Below are positions 9,660-17,551 of a stretch of DNA of 35,994 bases, piece after piece (the stretch's first letter is position 1; each line of letters begins with the position of its first letter). The stretch lies in NCBI GenBank assembly GCA_964520585.1, contig CAZFOO010000034.1, forward strand, positions 1-35,994, read 5' to 3'. The position numbers and the translations under genes are program-made. The notes beneath the pieces are model-generated. The model made no database searches. It saw only the letters and a list, made by a program, of their open reading frames with translations, and was not told the origin of the DNA. The stretch comes from PXAP01 sp964520585. Lineage in GTDB: Bacteria; Bacteroidota; Bacteroidia; Bacteroidales; PUMT01.

Positions 9660-9872
9660 CGAAAATATATATTTACCATATAATACTTGAACGATTTTAT
9701 TACTTAAAGTCCGTTCCGCTAATCAATCAATCAGTAAAAATACAATACAGAAACTCTTTCAGGAAGATTGTTTAATGCCTTTTATAAGCCAGACCTTCAT
9801 ACGCAAGCCGGCAATATTATAAAATAACCATGTATTCCATTAAAACAGGGGACTAAAACGGGACAGTGCAAC

Positions 9873-9893
9873 CAAATATCATGATGATATTTG
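9873..9893. repeat. Perfect inverted repeat, possible operator
   Basis: CAAATATCA (9873-9881) and TGATATTTG (9885-9893) are exact reverse complements separated by TGA. The dyad lies about 90 bp before trmD. Its length and short spacer suit a dimeric regulator site better than a terminator, and no T run follows. AT-rich intergenic DNA yields such dyads by chance, so the role is open. Confidence 0.35.
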
Positions 9894-9942
9894 CTATTTT
9901 TATAAGTTTCTGAATTAATCAAGCTATAATAATCATGCCGGA

Positions 9943-9970
9943 TTTTGATAATAATTTTATAGTAATTTTG
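9943..9970 (+). promoter_or_regulatory. trmD: Candidate promoter of trmD
   Basis: TAATTTTG at 9963-9970 matches the Bacteroidota -7 element TAnnTTTG. A TTTTG lies at 9943-9947, but the spacer is only 15 nt against the usual 19-21. Transcription would begin about 10 nt before the ATG at 9984, giving a very short leader. Confidence 0.4.
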
Positions 9971-9983
9971 CAGAAAAACAGTA

Positions 9984-10670
9984 ATGCGCATAGATATACT
10001 TACAATACTTCCCGAACTTCTTGAAAGCCCCCTTAGCCATTCCATTATAAAAAGAGCTTCTGATAGGGGAATCGCATCAATACACGTCCATAATATCAGG
10101 GATTTCAGCATTGGCAGACACCGGAGAGTAGACGACTATGCTTTCAGCGGAGATGCGGGAATGGTAATGATGATCGAACCGGTTGATAAGGCAATCAGGC
10201 ACCTGAAAAGTGAAAGGGCTTACGATGAAATAATATATATGTCCCCCGATGGTGATAAATTTAACCAGAAAATGGCTAACAGGTTATCCGGGCTCCACAA
10301 CATCATACTTTTGTGTGGTCATTATAAGGGTGTTGATCAGAGAATACGGGACCATCTGGTTACCAGGGAGATTTCACTGGGTGATTATGTTATGACGGGC
10401 GGAGAACTGGCGGCGGCGGTGATTACAGACTGTGTAGTGAGACTTCTGCCCGGGGCTATTTCTGATGAAACCAGCGCGCTAACCGACTCCTTCCAGGATA
10501 ACCTCCTGTCACCACCTGTTTATACCAGACCGGCTAAATACAGGAATTGGGAAGTACCTCCCATACTTCTCTCGGGTGATGAGAAAAAAATAAATGAATG
10601 GAAAATGGAAAAATCCATTGAAAGAACCAAAAAACTAAGGCCCGATCTAATGGAAGGAGATGATCAGTAA
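9984..10670 (+). CDS. trmD: tRNA (guanine-N1-)-methyltransferase TrmD
   Basis: Methylates G37 next to the anticodon of tRNAs that read CUN, CCN and CGG codons, using S-adenosylmethionine, and so prevents +1 frameshifting. The protein has 228 residues, normal for the family. It starts MRIDILTILPELLE and carries the SPOUT trefoil-knot signatures LLCGHYKGVDQR (about 111-122) and ISLGDYVMTGGELAA (about 132-146), the SAM-binding and catalytic parts. The C-terminal half has NWEVPPILLSGDEKKINEW. The gene is separate from rimM and rplS, its usual neighbours in Proteobacteria, and ends 29 bp before the convergent C-S lyase gene. Very secure. Confidence 0.97.
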   Translation: MRIDILTILPELLESPLSHSIIKRASDRGIASIHVHNIRDFSIGRHRRVDDYAFSGDAGMVMMIEPVDKAIRHLKSERAYDEIIYMSPDGDKFNQKMANRLSGLHNIILLCGHYKGVDQRIRDHLVTREISLGDYVMTGGELAAAVITDCVVRLLPGAISDETSALTDSFQDNLLSPPVYTRPAKYRNWEVPPILLSGDEKKINEWKMEKSIERTKKLRPDLMEGDDQ

Positions 10671-10699
10671 GCTAAATAAACCGGACCGTGACTCCGCGC

Positions 10700-11869
10700 T
10701 CAGTGTTTCTGCCAGGCTTGCTTTATCATATAGAGGACTTCAGTCAGTTTTTCATGAGGGCAGCCAATGTTTAACCTGTGAAAGCCTTCGCCGCCGGGAC
10801 CAAAAGAAGGACCCGGATTCATTGCAATTCCGGCTTTTTCTATAAAAAACTTTTTAAGTTCATTGTCTGTCATCCCGGTTTTCCGGCAATCCAGCCATAC
10901 GAGATAAGTTCCCTCGGTAGAGACGGGTTTTATCTCCGGGAGCTCATTTCCAAAAAAATTCATCACGGTATCGCGGTTTTTTTGCAAATACCTCAGCAAA
11001 GCTGCCAGCCAGTCCCCGCCCCCTTCATACGCCGCCTGAAGTGCAACCAGTCCGAATATATTCCCGTAATGTATATGGAGGTTACCGATAAAACGCTTCA
11101 TCTTTGTCCTTAGCCTGCCATCGGGAATTAACATATAGGCGGATGACAGTCCAGCCAGATTAAATGTTTTACTCGGAGCCATGCAAATTATCATATTATC
11201 ATTCCCTTCTCCGGCAATTGCGGCAGGTATGTGTGTGTGGCCCGGATATACCAGATCAGAATGTATTTCATCCGATATAAGCACAACATTATATTTCCTG
11301 CATAAAGATACTACATGGCGGACTTCCTCTTCTGACCAGACCCTTCCGACCGGGTTATGGGGACTGCAGAAGAACATCATTTTCACGTCCTGCGACAGTT
11401 TCAATTCCAGTTCAGCAAAATCTATGCTGTACGCTCCCTCCTTTTCTACTAGCTGATTGTTGACCAGAACCCTTTTATTATCTTTTATTGCAGAAAAGAA
11501 AGGAGGATAGACGGGGGACTGCAACAGTACTTTATCTCCGGGCTTTGTATATACCATAACCGACATTGTAAGCGCAGGAACAATACCCGGACTGAATAAT
11601 ATCCATTCCTTTTTGATTTCCCAGTCATGACCCTTTTTTATCCAGTTTATAATGGAATCGTAAAACCCCGTTGTGATAACAGGATAGCCAAATATTCCAT
11701 GATCTGCACGCTGCTTAAGTGCAGTGATAACACATTCAGGGACCTTAAAATCCATATCGGCAACCCACATCGGGATGAGGTCATTGCTCCCGAAATACTC
11801 TTTTAGTCCGTCATACTTAACCGAGCCAGTACCTGTCCTCTCAATCTGTTGATCAAAATATCCTGACAT
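10700..11869 (-). CDS. MalY/PatB-type PLP-dependent C-S lyase
   Basis: A fold-type I pyridoxal-phosphate enzyme of the MalY/PatB branch, whose members cleave the C-S bond of cystathionine or cysteine conjugates to thiol, pyruvate and ammonia. The protein has 389 residues, the family's usual length. It shows the family start FDQQIERTGTGSVKYDGL, then SNDLIPMWVADMDF, the HNPVGRVW substrate/PLP loop, VISDEIHSDLVY carrying the PLP-pyridine Asp, and the Schiff-base lysine in APSKTFNLAGL. A C-terminal arginine motif lies in HRLNIGCPHEKL. It has no signal peptide. It converges on trmD and has its own upstream region to the right. The physiological substrate cannot be read from sequence; MalY, PatB and cystathionine beta-lyase are equally fair names. 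Confidence 0.92.
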   Translation of the reverse strand: MSGYFDQQIERTGTGSVKYDGLKEYFGSNDLIPMWVADMDFKVPECVITALKQRADHGIFGYPVITTGFYDSIINWIKKGHDWEIKKEWILFSPGIVPALTMSVMVYTKPGDKVLLQSPVYPPFFSAIKDNKRVLVNNQLVEKEGAYSIDFAELELKLSQDVKMMFFCSPHNPVGRVWSEEEVRHVVSLCRKYNVVLISDEIHSDLVYPGHTHIPAAIAGEGNDNMIICMAPSKTFNLAGLSSAYMLIPDGRLRTKMKRFIGNLHIHYGNIFGLVALQAAYEGGGDWLAALLRYLQKNRDTVMNFFGNELPEIKPVSTEGTYLVWLDCRKTGMTDNELKKFFIEKAGIAMNPGPSFGPGGEGFHRLNIGCPHEKLTEVLYMIKQAWQKH

Positions 11870-11906
11870 ATCTGAAATTGCAATTTGTTAATAATCGTAA
11901 ATATGG

Positions 11907-11914
11907 CAAAAATA
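11907..11914 (-). promoter_or_regulatory. Possible -7 box upstream of the C-S lyase
   Basis: Minus-strand TATTTTTG matches TAnnTTTG and lies 37 bp before the C-S lyase start. The nearest TTTG upstream is only 12 nt away (11927-11930), too close for a standard -33 element, so only the -7 box is supported. Confidence 0.35.
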
Positions 11915-12137
11915 GACAATAATCGTCAAAGCATTTTTTTTTCAGTAAAAAGATATACTTTAGCAGTCAGGTCATTCTAACTGATTAATTCATGAACCTG
12001 TAAATGCTCCTGATCTGTATAAGCAGTAAACAAAATTGTTTTCTGCAGAAAGATGCGTGAAGACTTAATATCATAATGATGCAAATATTCATGAATTAAC
12101 AAGGCTAAATTAAAAAATCCTGTCTCTTTTTTGTAAA

Positions 12138-13568
12138 ATGGTCAGAACTCTTATAATATCAGCACTTATTATCATACTGTTAAATCTTCCTGTCTTATCA
12201 CAGATATGGATTGATCTGCCATTCCTGAAAACAGGAGAAGTCAACAATCCCATTCAGAATGAAAATGACAGCAGTCTCCTGCTGATCAGGGCGGCAGAGC
12301 AGGGAGATGCGGACAGTGTGCTCAAGCTGATTGACCAGGGAGTTGATGTTGATCAGACAACCGGCGACGGGGTCACGGCATTAATGTACGCTGCAAATAA
12401 CGGACATATCGACGTGATAAGAATACTGGCAGAACAGGGTGCGGAAATCAATGCAGTTCCCTATAACGGAATAACAGCACTATCAAGCGCATGTATAAAT
12501 AATCATTATGAAACTGCCCTGTTTCTCCTTCAGCAGGGTGCAAATCCCGAAATTCCCGATACAGAAGGTGTAACTCCTCTATTGTACGCAGTGGCATATG
12601 ACTATTTTACCATTACTGAATTGCTCCTGATGTTTGGCGCAGAACCCGGGCAATCAGATGATGAGGGGACCACACCACTTCATACTGCTGCATTATATGC
12701 AAATCCCGATATAGCCTGGCTGCTTCTTGACTACGGAGCATCTGTCGACAGCAGGGATCATTACGGCTTCACCCCGCTTATGATGGCGGTGCAACTGGGC
12801 CGTAAGGAAATGACAGATTATCTTCTGGATAATAATGCATCTGTAAATTTAAAAACCCGTGACGGCTTTTCGGTCCTCGCCATAGCAATTGCCAACAATC
12901 ATCCGGAAATAGCAGAAAATCTCATTAAGCTTGGAGCAGATCCCAAAGACAAAATATCATATGCCGATAATCTTATGAATCTGGCCAGATGGCAGGGGAA
13001 TGAAGAACTTATTGCCCTTATGAAAAAGCACGGGGTAAGAGGGAATATTTTACCGGATTTCCGGACTATGAGGCTCTCTTTAAATGGACTGGTTAATATA
13101 GGGGACTTCTTCAATGGTCCCCAGGTTAGCATTGAGGATCAGAAATATAATCTCCTGCTCACCGCGGGCTGGTACACCCGGCCTGTCAGGAGAGCAGTAC
13201 TGGTGGAGTACAGCGAGGACTGGCATGATCAGTTTTGGGAGCAGCGTCATCTTTTCTTTGGCTCCCTCCACAAACTTTTTCCTGTCAGGTATGCCCTCGG
13301 ACTTAATGAAGATGGTTTTTATGCAGGCATAAACGTAATGTACTCAAAAGGCCGTTACTGGGGCAGCTACAGGTATCCCGCTCCGCAATGGAACCTGGTA
13401 CCATCGGCAGGGTATTATAAATCCGGAAGCTGGTGGTTTTACAATATAGGTTATGAATACCTTGATCTGAACATTATAGAAAAACCTGCTCACCGGCTCA
13501 GACTTGGTTTTGGAATACGATTCGGCATTATTAAAGATCCGGTTATATACAGAACGACATACTGGTAG
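12138..13568 (+). CDS. Secreted ankyrin-repeat protein with beta-rich C-terminal domain
   Basis: Encodes 476 residues. The N-terminus is a Sec signal peptide (MVRTLIIS, a hydrophobic core, then PVLSQ with likely cleavage near 21-22). Residues 45-300 form about seven to eight ankyrin repeats, shown by recurrent G-x-T-A/P-L-x-x-A and LL-x-x-G-A-x-x motifs (GDGVTALMYAANNGH at 76-90, EGTTPLHTAALYAN at 176-189, YGFTPLMMAVQLGR at 209-222). Residues 310-476 are a separate domain of alternating aromatic/polar segments rich in Trp, Tyr and Gly, ending TTYW with a terminal aromatic. That pattern resembles outer-membrane beta-strands, but 165 residues would make only a small barrel. Ankyrin repeats bind proteins, so a scaffold at the envelope is a reasonable inference. 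The next gene starts 2 nt after the stop and is probably cotranscribed. Confidence 0.85.
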   Translation: MVRTLIISALIIILLNLPVLSQIWIDLPFLKTGEVNNPIQNENDSSLLLIRAAEQGDADSVLKLIDQGVDVDQTTGDGVTALMYAANNGHIDVIRILAEQGAEINAVPYNGITALSSACINNHYETALFLLQQGANPEIPDTEGVTPLLYAVAYDYFTITELLLMFGAEPGQSDDEGTTPLHTAALYANPDIAWLLLDYGASVDSRDHYGFTPLMMAVQLGRKEMTDYLLDNNASVNLKTRDGFSVLAIAIANNHPEIAENLIKLGADPKDKISYADNLMNLARWQGNEELIALMKKHGVRGNILPDFRTMRLSLNGLVNIGDFFNGPQVSIEDQKYNLLLTAGWYTRPVRRAVLVEYSEDWHDQFWEQRHLFFGSLHKLFPVRYALGLNEDGFYAGINVMYSKGRYWGSYRYPAPQWNLVPSAGYYKSGSWWFYNIGYEYLDLNIIEKPAHRLRLGFGIRFGIIKDPVIYRTTYW

Positions 13569-13570
13569 AC

Positions 13571-14089
13571 ATGAAAGCTTTGATTACTTTAACTACAAGG
13601 ATGAACTCCTTTTTGCATATCCGGTGCCTGAAAAGGCCCCTCTCCTGCTTTTACGGAAATGATGGCAGACTTATAATGCTGGCGTTTTTTTCAATCTCAC
13701 TCCTAATGTCCTGCAACCCAGAGGAATGGGAGGTAGTGGACTGCTCCGAATGTTACACCAGGAAACCTGAGGAGGCGGAAATAAATGTGAAATTAACGCT
13801 GAATAACACAAACCCTTACGTAGTGGTTAATGTTTACAGCGGGCGCATCGAGGAGGAGATCCTGATCCTGTCCGATACTGCAAGAACCGAAACATGGAAT
13901 ACGGTACTTCCGGTTGATGAATACTATACGGTAACCGCAACTTACTGGTCGGGCGCAGCAGATTTGACCTATTACAATGTAACCGCAATAGACGGAAGTC
14001 ATATCAGGACCAGAAAGATCAGTGATACATGTGACGAACCCTGCTGGGTCGTAAGAGGCAACGATTTCAATGTCAGGCTTAAATATTGA
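13571..14089 (+). CDS. Predicted cysteine-containing lipoprotein, unknown function
   Basis: Up to 172 residues, not a family I recognise. A lipoprotein-like hydrophobic segment, MLAFFSISLLMSC, begins only at residue 36 and ends in a lipobox cysteine followed by NPEEWE. The real start is therefore uncertain. The first ATG (2 nt after the ankyrin gene) would give an unusually long n-region containing RCLKRPLSCFYG, while the internal ATG lacks the usual positive charges. The mature domain is beta-rich and carries a paired CSEC near its start and CDEPC near its end, suggesting disulfides that close the domain. Tight spacing to the ankyrin-repeat gene suggests a shared transcript and possibly a shared envelope function. 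Confidence 0.7.
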   Translation: MKALITLTTRMNSFLHIRCLKRPLSCFYGNDGRLIMLAFFSISLLMSCNPEEWEVVDCSECYTRKPEEAEINVKLTLNNTNPYVVVNVYSGRIEEEILILSDTARTETWNTVLPVDEYYTVTATYWSGAADLTYYNVTAIDGSHIRTRKISDTCDEPCWVVRGNDFNVRLKY

Positions 14090-14257
14090 TCCGGACTGAG
14101 TTTGACAACAATAAAGATTTCACAAACAAATAAAGTTAATTCTAAGATCTCCATATTAAAACTTCCGTTCCAGGACATCCTGAAAAATATTATTTTCCCG
14201 ATGTGTAAATGTTTTTTTTGACTAAATTTACGCACGGTAAAATGAAAAACTGGTAAT

Positions 14258-15112
14258 ATGAAATCTTTTATTTCAGTAATAATTGTCTTTATAATGTTTG
14301 CAGTTTCATGTAGCAATCCCCAACACGAGCTTTCCATAATGACCTTTAACATCAGGTATGACAACCCGGCCGATGGACAAAACCAGTGGCAGAACCGGGT
14401 CCCCCTTGTCAGGGCGTATCTGGATTCAGTAGCTCCCGATATTGCGGGTATGCAGGAAGTAGTCCACCATCAGTTGATCGACCTTCAGGATATGCTGCCG
14501 GGCTATTCCTATATCGGGACCGGCAGGGATGACGGTAAAACCAAGGGTGAATATTCACCTTTGTTTTTTAAGGAAGACCGGTTCATCCTGCGCGATAATT
14601 CGCAGTTCTGGTTGTCGGAAACCCCCTCCATTCCAGGCAGTAAAAGCTGGGATGCCGCAATTACAAGGATTGTAAGCTGGGCAGCACTTGAAGATATACA
14701 ATCTGGTGAGACTATTTATGTGTTTAATACCCACTTTGATCACCGCGGAGAGGAGTCCAGGAGAAAAAGCGCCGAACTCATCTCAGAGAAGATAACTGAA
14801 ATTGCAGGCGAATCACCGGTGGTGTTGATGGGGGATTTTAATATACGGAAAGGGAGCGGGGACTATGAGTTCATGACCCGGATATTTAACCGGAATAACG
14901 GACTCAGGAACACAGAATCTGTCGCCGAAACCCCTGTAGAGGACGCCGAATCAACGATTAATGGATTCAGTCACGATATGGAACCAAGGGTGATAGATTT
15001 TATTTTTACTGACGGCAATTTCAGTGTTCCGTCCTACAGGGTGGATGAAGTGATTGAAAACGGCATATTTTTATCGGATCACTGGCCTGTGGTAGCAGAA
15101 CTCAGGTATTGA
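14258..15112 (+). CDS. Lipoprotein of the endonuclease/exonuclease/phosphatase family
   Basis: A metal-dependent phosphoesterase fold (DNase I/exonuclease III/inositol-phosphatase superfamily), 284 residues. It opens with a lipoprotein signal ending AVSCSN (Cys at residue 18), so it is exported and lipid-anchored. Superfamily motifs appear in order: LSIMTFNIRYDNP (Asn ligand), IAGMQEVV (metal-binding Glu), YVFNTHFDHRG (Asn/His), VLMGDFNI (Asp-x-Asn) and the C-terminal LSDHWPVVAEL (Asp-His). All catalytic positions look intact. Bacteroidota carry many such exported paralogues; substrates may be nucleic acids, phospholipids or sugar phosphates, and sequence alone does not decide. It stands alone, 168 bp after the previous gene and 271 bp before pfkA. 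Confidence 0.9.
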   Translation: MKSFISVIIVFIMFAVSCSNPQHELSIMTFNIRYDNPADGQNQWQNRVPLVRAYLDSVAPDIAGMQEVVHHQLIDLQDMLPGYSYIGTGRDDGKTKGEYSPLFFKEDRFILRDNSQFWLSETPSIPGSKSWDAAITRIVSWAALEDIQSGETIYVFNTHFDHRGEESRRKSAELISEKITEIAGESPVVLMGDFNIRKGSGDYEFMTRIFNRNNGLRNTESVAETPVEDAESTINGFSHDMEPRVIDFIFTDGNFSVPSYRVDEVIENGIFLSDHWPVVAELRY

Positions 15113-15260
15113 ATGATAGATTCGCGATCAAATAGCCGGATTTACAACCGGAAAGATTAATTAGCAGCCTAACAGGCCGGCAAACATGCTGAAAGATAGA
15201 TTCTCATGATCAGAAAGTTTTAGAATGGGGTATTAATTAACTATTAATTCATCGAATATT

Positions 15261-15291
15261 TTTGGATGAATAAAATATAGGATTAAATTTG
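15261..15291 (+). promoter_or_regulatory. pfkA: Bacteroidota-type promoter of pfkA
   Basis: TTTG at 15261-15264, a 19-nt spacer, and TAAATTTG at 15284-15291 give an exact fit to the TTTG-N19-TAnnTTTG pattern of the primary sigma factor in this phylum. Transcription would start near 15297 and leave a leader of about 87 nt before the ATG at 15384. Confidence 0.75.
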
Positions 15292-15383
15292 CCATCTTTT
15301 AAAAAAAACAAATCCTGCCTGTTAAAGAAAACAGGTAATGGTACCCGGATATTGAAATTATCAAAATAATTAAATAAAACAAG

Positions 15384-16478
15384 ATGAAGAGAGTATTAGT
15401 AGCAACCGGTGGAGGCGATTGTCCCGGACTAAATGCTGTAATCAGGGCAATCGTAAAGAGAGCAGCAAGGGAAAAAGACTGGGAAATCATAGGAAGTATA
15501 AATTCTTTCGACGGATTACTTAAAGAACCTACCGAAATAGTAGTACTTGACGAAAAAGCTGTGTCAGGAATACATTTCAGGGGCGGTACAATATTGGGCA
15601 CTACTAATAAGGGGGGACCTTTTGAATGGCCGGTGAAAAATTTTGACGGCTCATGGGGATCGGTGGACCGTTCTGATGAGATGATAAGAAAACTCCAGTA
15701 CATGGGAGTTGATGCGGTTATAAGTATCGGCGGTGACGGGTCTCAAAGGATATCGCAGACTTTCTACGAGAAGGGTCTGAAAATAATCGGTGTGCCAAAA
15801 ACGATTGATAATGACCTTCCTTTCACTGATTTTACTTTTGGATATCAGACTGCAGTGCAGATTGCAACCGAATCGGTTGATAAGCTTGTCACCACGGCGG
15901 CCAGCCATAACCGTATACTTATCCTGGAGGTAATGGGAAGGGATGCAGGATGGATCGCACTTAGTGCCTCCATTGCAGGAGGAGCAGAGGTATGCCTTAT
16001 CCCCGAGGTACCATATGATATCGAGAAGGTAGCTGCCAGACTGGAATCCCGCTTCTCCAGGGGAAAAGGATTTGCAAATATTGTTGTTGCCGAAGGAGCC
16101 TTACCCAAGGGTGGTGTACAATCCGGCGAAAAATCGACCGAAGTCGGTTACCATAATGTCAGATTGAGGGGTGCTGCTGCCCGGCTCGAAATGGAACTAA
16201 AAGATGCAGGTGTTACTGCCGATATCAGGGAAACAGTGCTGGGACACCTTCAAAGAGGAGGCATTCCTCTTGCATATGACAGGATACTGGCCACCCAGTT
16301 TGGTGTAAAGGCATTTGAAATGGTACTGGAGGAAAAATTCGGAGAGATGGTAGCCTATCGCCATCCCAACATTATCTCAATTCCTCTGATCGATGCCATT
16401 CAAAAGAACAAATTCGTTACCGAGAGTTCCCACCTGCTAAAAACAGCAAGGGGTATTGGGATCAGTCTCGGGGACTAA
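15384..16478 (+). CDS. pfkA: 6-phosphofructokinase
   Basis: Phosphorylates fructose 6-phosphate to fructose 1,6-bisphosphate, the committed step of glycolysis. The protein has 364 residues, somewhat longer than E. coli PfkA (320). Motifs: GGGDCPGLNAVIRAIV at the phosphoryl-donor loop, HFRGGTILGTTNKG, ISIGGDGS at 114-120, GVPKTIDNDLPFTDFTFGYQTA with the catalytic TIDND at about 140-144, EVMGRDAGWIAL, and the fructose-binding LGHLQRGGIPLAYDR. The residue equivalent to E. coli position 104 is Gly (G119), as in ATP-dependent enzymes. The equivalent of position 124 is Lys (K139), as in PPi-type and group III enzymes. ATP use is therefore likely but not certain. It is transcribed alone, between its own promoter and a strong terminator. 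Confidence 0.96.
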   Translation: MKRVLVATGGGDCPGLNAVIRAIVKRAAREKDWEIIGSINSFDGLLKEPTEIVVLDEKAVSGIHFRGGTILGTTNKGGPFEWPVKNFDGSWGSVDRSDEMIRKLQYMGVDAVISIGGDGSQRISQTFYEKGLKIIGVPKTIDNDLPFTDFTFGYQTAVQIATESVDKLVTTAASHNRILILEVMGRDAGWIALSASIAGGAEVCLIPEVPYDIEKVAARLESRFSRGKGFANIVVAEGALPKGGVQSGEKSTEVGYHNVRLRGAAARLEMELKDAGVTADIRETVLGHLQRGGIPLAYDRILATQFGVKAFEMVLEEKFGEMVAYRHPNIISIPLIDAIQKNKFVTESSHLLKTARGIGISLGD

Positions 16479-16531
16479 TATTATTATTTTGCTTAAGCCT
16501 GGAAATATAAGGGATATCAAAAATAACTGCT

Positions 16532-16570
16532 AAGGGTTTTGGCCTATAAAAAGGCTAAAACCCTTTTTTT
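16532..16570 (+). terminator. Rho-independent terminator of pfkA
   Basis: AAGGGTTTTGGCC (16532-16544) pairs with GGCTAAAACCCTT (16553-16565) with one G-T wobble, across an 8-nt loop, and runs directly into an eight-T tract starting at 16563. It lies 54 bp past the pfkA stop. Confidence 0.92.
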
Positions 16571-16601
16571 TAATAATTAAATTAGAAGATTATTCTTATA
16601 T

Positions 16602-16633
16602 TTTGAATTGAACTTCTTTTTTCTATATCTTTA
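16602..16633 (+). promoter_or_regulatory. Candidate promoter of the YIP1-like gene
   Basis: TTTG at 16602-16605 and TATCTTTA at 16626-16633 are separated by 20 nt. The -7 box differs from TAnnTTTG only in its last base. It lies directly after the pfkA terminator and about 70 bp before the ATG at 16704. Confidence 0.45.
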
Positions 16634-16703
16634 TTTTTCAGTTAATCCTGTAGATAGTTTTTTATGGACAGGAAAATTTTCTAAACTTAAAAAATGAGTA
16701 CTT

Positions 16704-17426
16704 ATGGAAAACAAGGATTTCAATTTTTCTGAATTTATTACAGATTCGAAGGAGGCTCTTATGATGCCGGACAGTTACTTCACAAGAATGCCTGCCGGAG
16801 GAGGGATCGGCATTCCTGTTATTAAAGCTCTTATATACGGTGCTATAGCAGGAGTATTTAACTTCCTCTGGAGCATACTTATATTCGGGCAGACAGGAGC
16901 AACCGGGGGATTATTCGGGGGTGCGGTAGGAGCTATGGCTTTCTTCGGTTCAATTATCGGAGCTCTGATAGGACTGTTTATAGGTGCGTTAATAATCCTG
17001 ATCCTTGTGGCAATTGCAGGAGGCAAGACTGATTTTGGGCCTGTCACTCATGTAACTGCCGCCTTGATGGTAGTAATGCCCATTTCGGCCTTCCTGAATG
17101 TATTTGGGGCAATTCACACAATTCTGGCTTCTGTCCTGTCTCTGGCAGTAAACCTTTATGCTTTGTGGATGTTGTTTCATGCAATGACAAAAGCCCTGGA
17201 TGCAAAAGTTGATACTACCAAAATACTTGTATATGTTCTGGGAGGATTACTGATACTTTTTTTCTTTATAGGTCTGGCAACAAGAAATGTAACAAAGTCT
17301 TTGATGAGGGACTTTGAACAGTATGAGGATGATTTCGGTCAAAAGACTAACCAGCAGGATAATCCGGCGACGCAAAAAAGCACGCACAATGATTTTTATG
17401 CCGTTTATCAAAAGACAGCTTCATAA
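16704..17426 (+). CDS. YIP1-family-like multi-pass membrane protein
   Basis: Encodes 240 residues. A soluble N-terminus (about 1-40, with SKEALMMPDSYFTRMP, similar to the lead-in of YIP1 proteins) precedes five or so hydrophobic segments between about 45 and 205, two of them very rich in Gly and Ala (GATGGLFGGAVGAMAFFGSI). The C-terminus is polar, Gln/Asn/Lys-rich and probably cytosolic. Bacterial YIP1 proteins have no firmly known biochemical role; eukaryotic relatives act in vesicle trafficking. The gene sits between two hairpin terminators, so it appears to be monocistronic. The family call rests on overall pattern and is moderately sure. Confidence 0.7.
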   Translation: MENKDFNFSEFITDSKEALMMPDSYFTRMPAGGGIGIPVIKALIYGAIAGVFNFLWSILIFGQTGATGGLFGGAVGAMAFFGSIIGALIGLFIGALIILILVAIAGGKTDFGPVTHVTAALMVVMPISAFLNVFGAIHTILASVLSLAVNLYALWMLFHAMTKALDAKVDTTKILVYVLGGLLILFFFIGLATRNVTKSLMRDFEQYEDDFGQKTNQQDNPATQKSTHNDFYAVYQKTAS

Positions 17427-17441
17427 GATATCGAAAACTAT

Positions 17442-17479
17442 AAAGCTGTACATCAGGTTATTTCCTGATGTACAGCTTT
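17442..17479 (+). terminator. Long perfect hairpin after the YIP1-like gene
   Basis: AAAGCTGTACATCAGG (17442-17457) and CCTGATGTACAGCTTT (17464-17479) are exact reverse complements, a 16-bp stem with a TTATTT loop, starting 16 nt past the stop codon. Only a short T run ends the stem, but the position and stability fit a terminator. It could also stabilise the mRNA 3' end. Confidence 0.7.
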
Positions 17480-17551
17480 CCCCATTAATAAGCAATACCT
17501 GCATAAATTAAAACTTTCCTATATTTACGGATAATTAAAAGGTTAGGATTT

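Larger units (their letters stand above)
9593..9983. other. Intergenic region between divergent DUF349 gene and trmD
   Basis: These 391 bp separate the divergent starts of the DUF349 gene and trmD. No reading frame here has recognisable protein features. The region is AT-rich and holds -7-like boxes for each direction (9652-9659 minus; 9963-9970 plus) and a perfect 9-bp inverted repeat at 9873-9893. No tRNA or riboswitch fold was recognised by eye. Confidence 0.6.

Noticed and set aside
10660..10845. A short plus-strand open frame after trmD
   Set aside because: It overlaps the trmD end and runs antisense into the C-S lyase; its product has no signal peptide, motif or domain.
15116..15222. 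Repeated GATAGATTC words and CCGG-containing short hairpins after the phosphoesterase gene
   Set aside because: The repeats are two 9-base copies and the stems only 4-5 bp without a T run, too weak to call a repeat family or a terminator.
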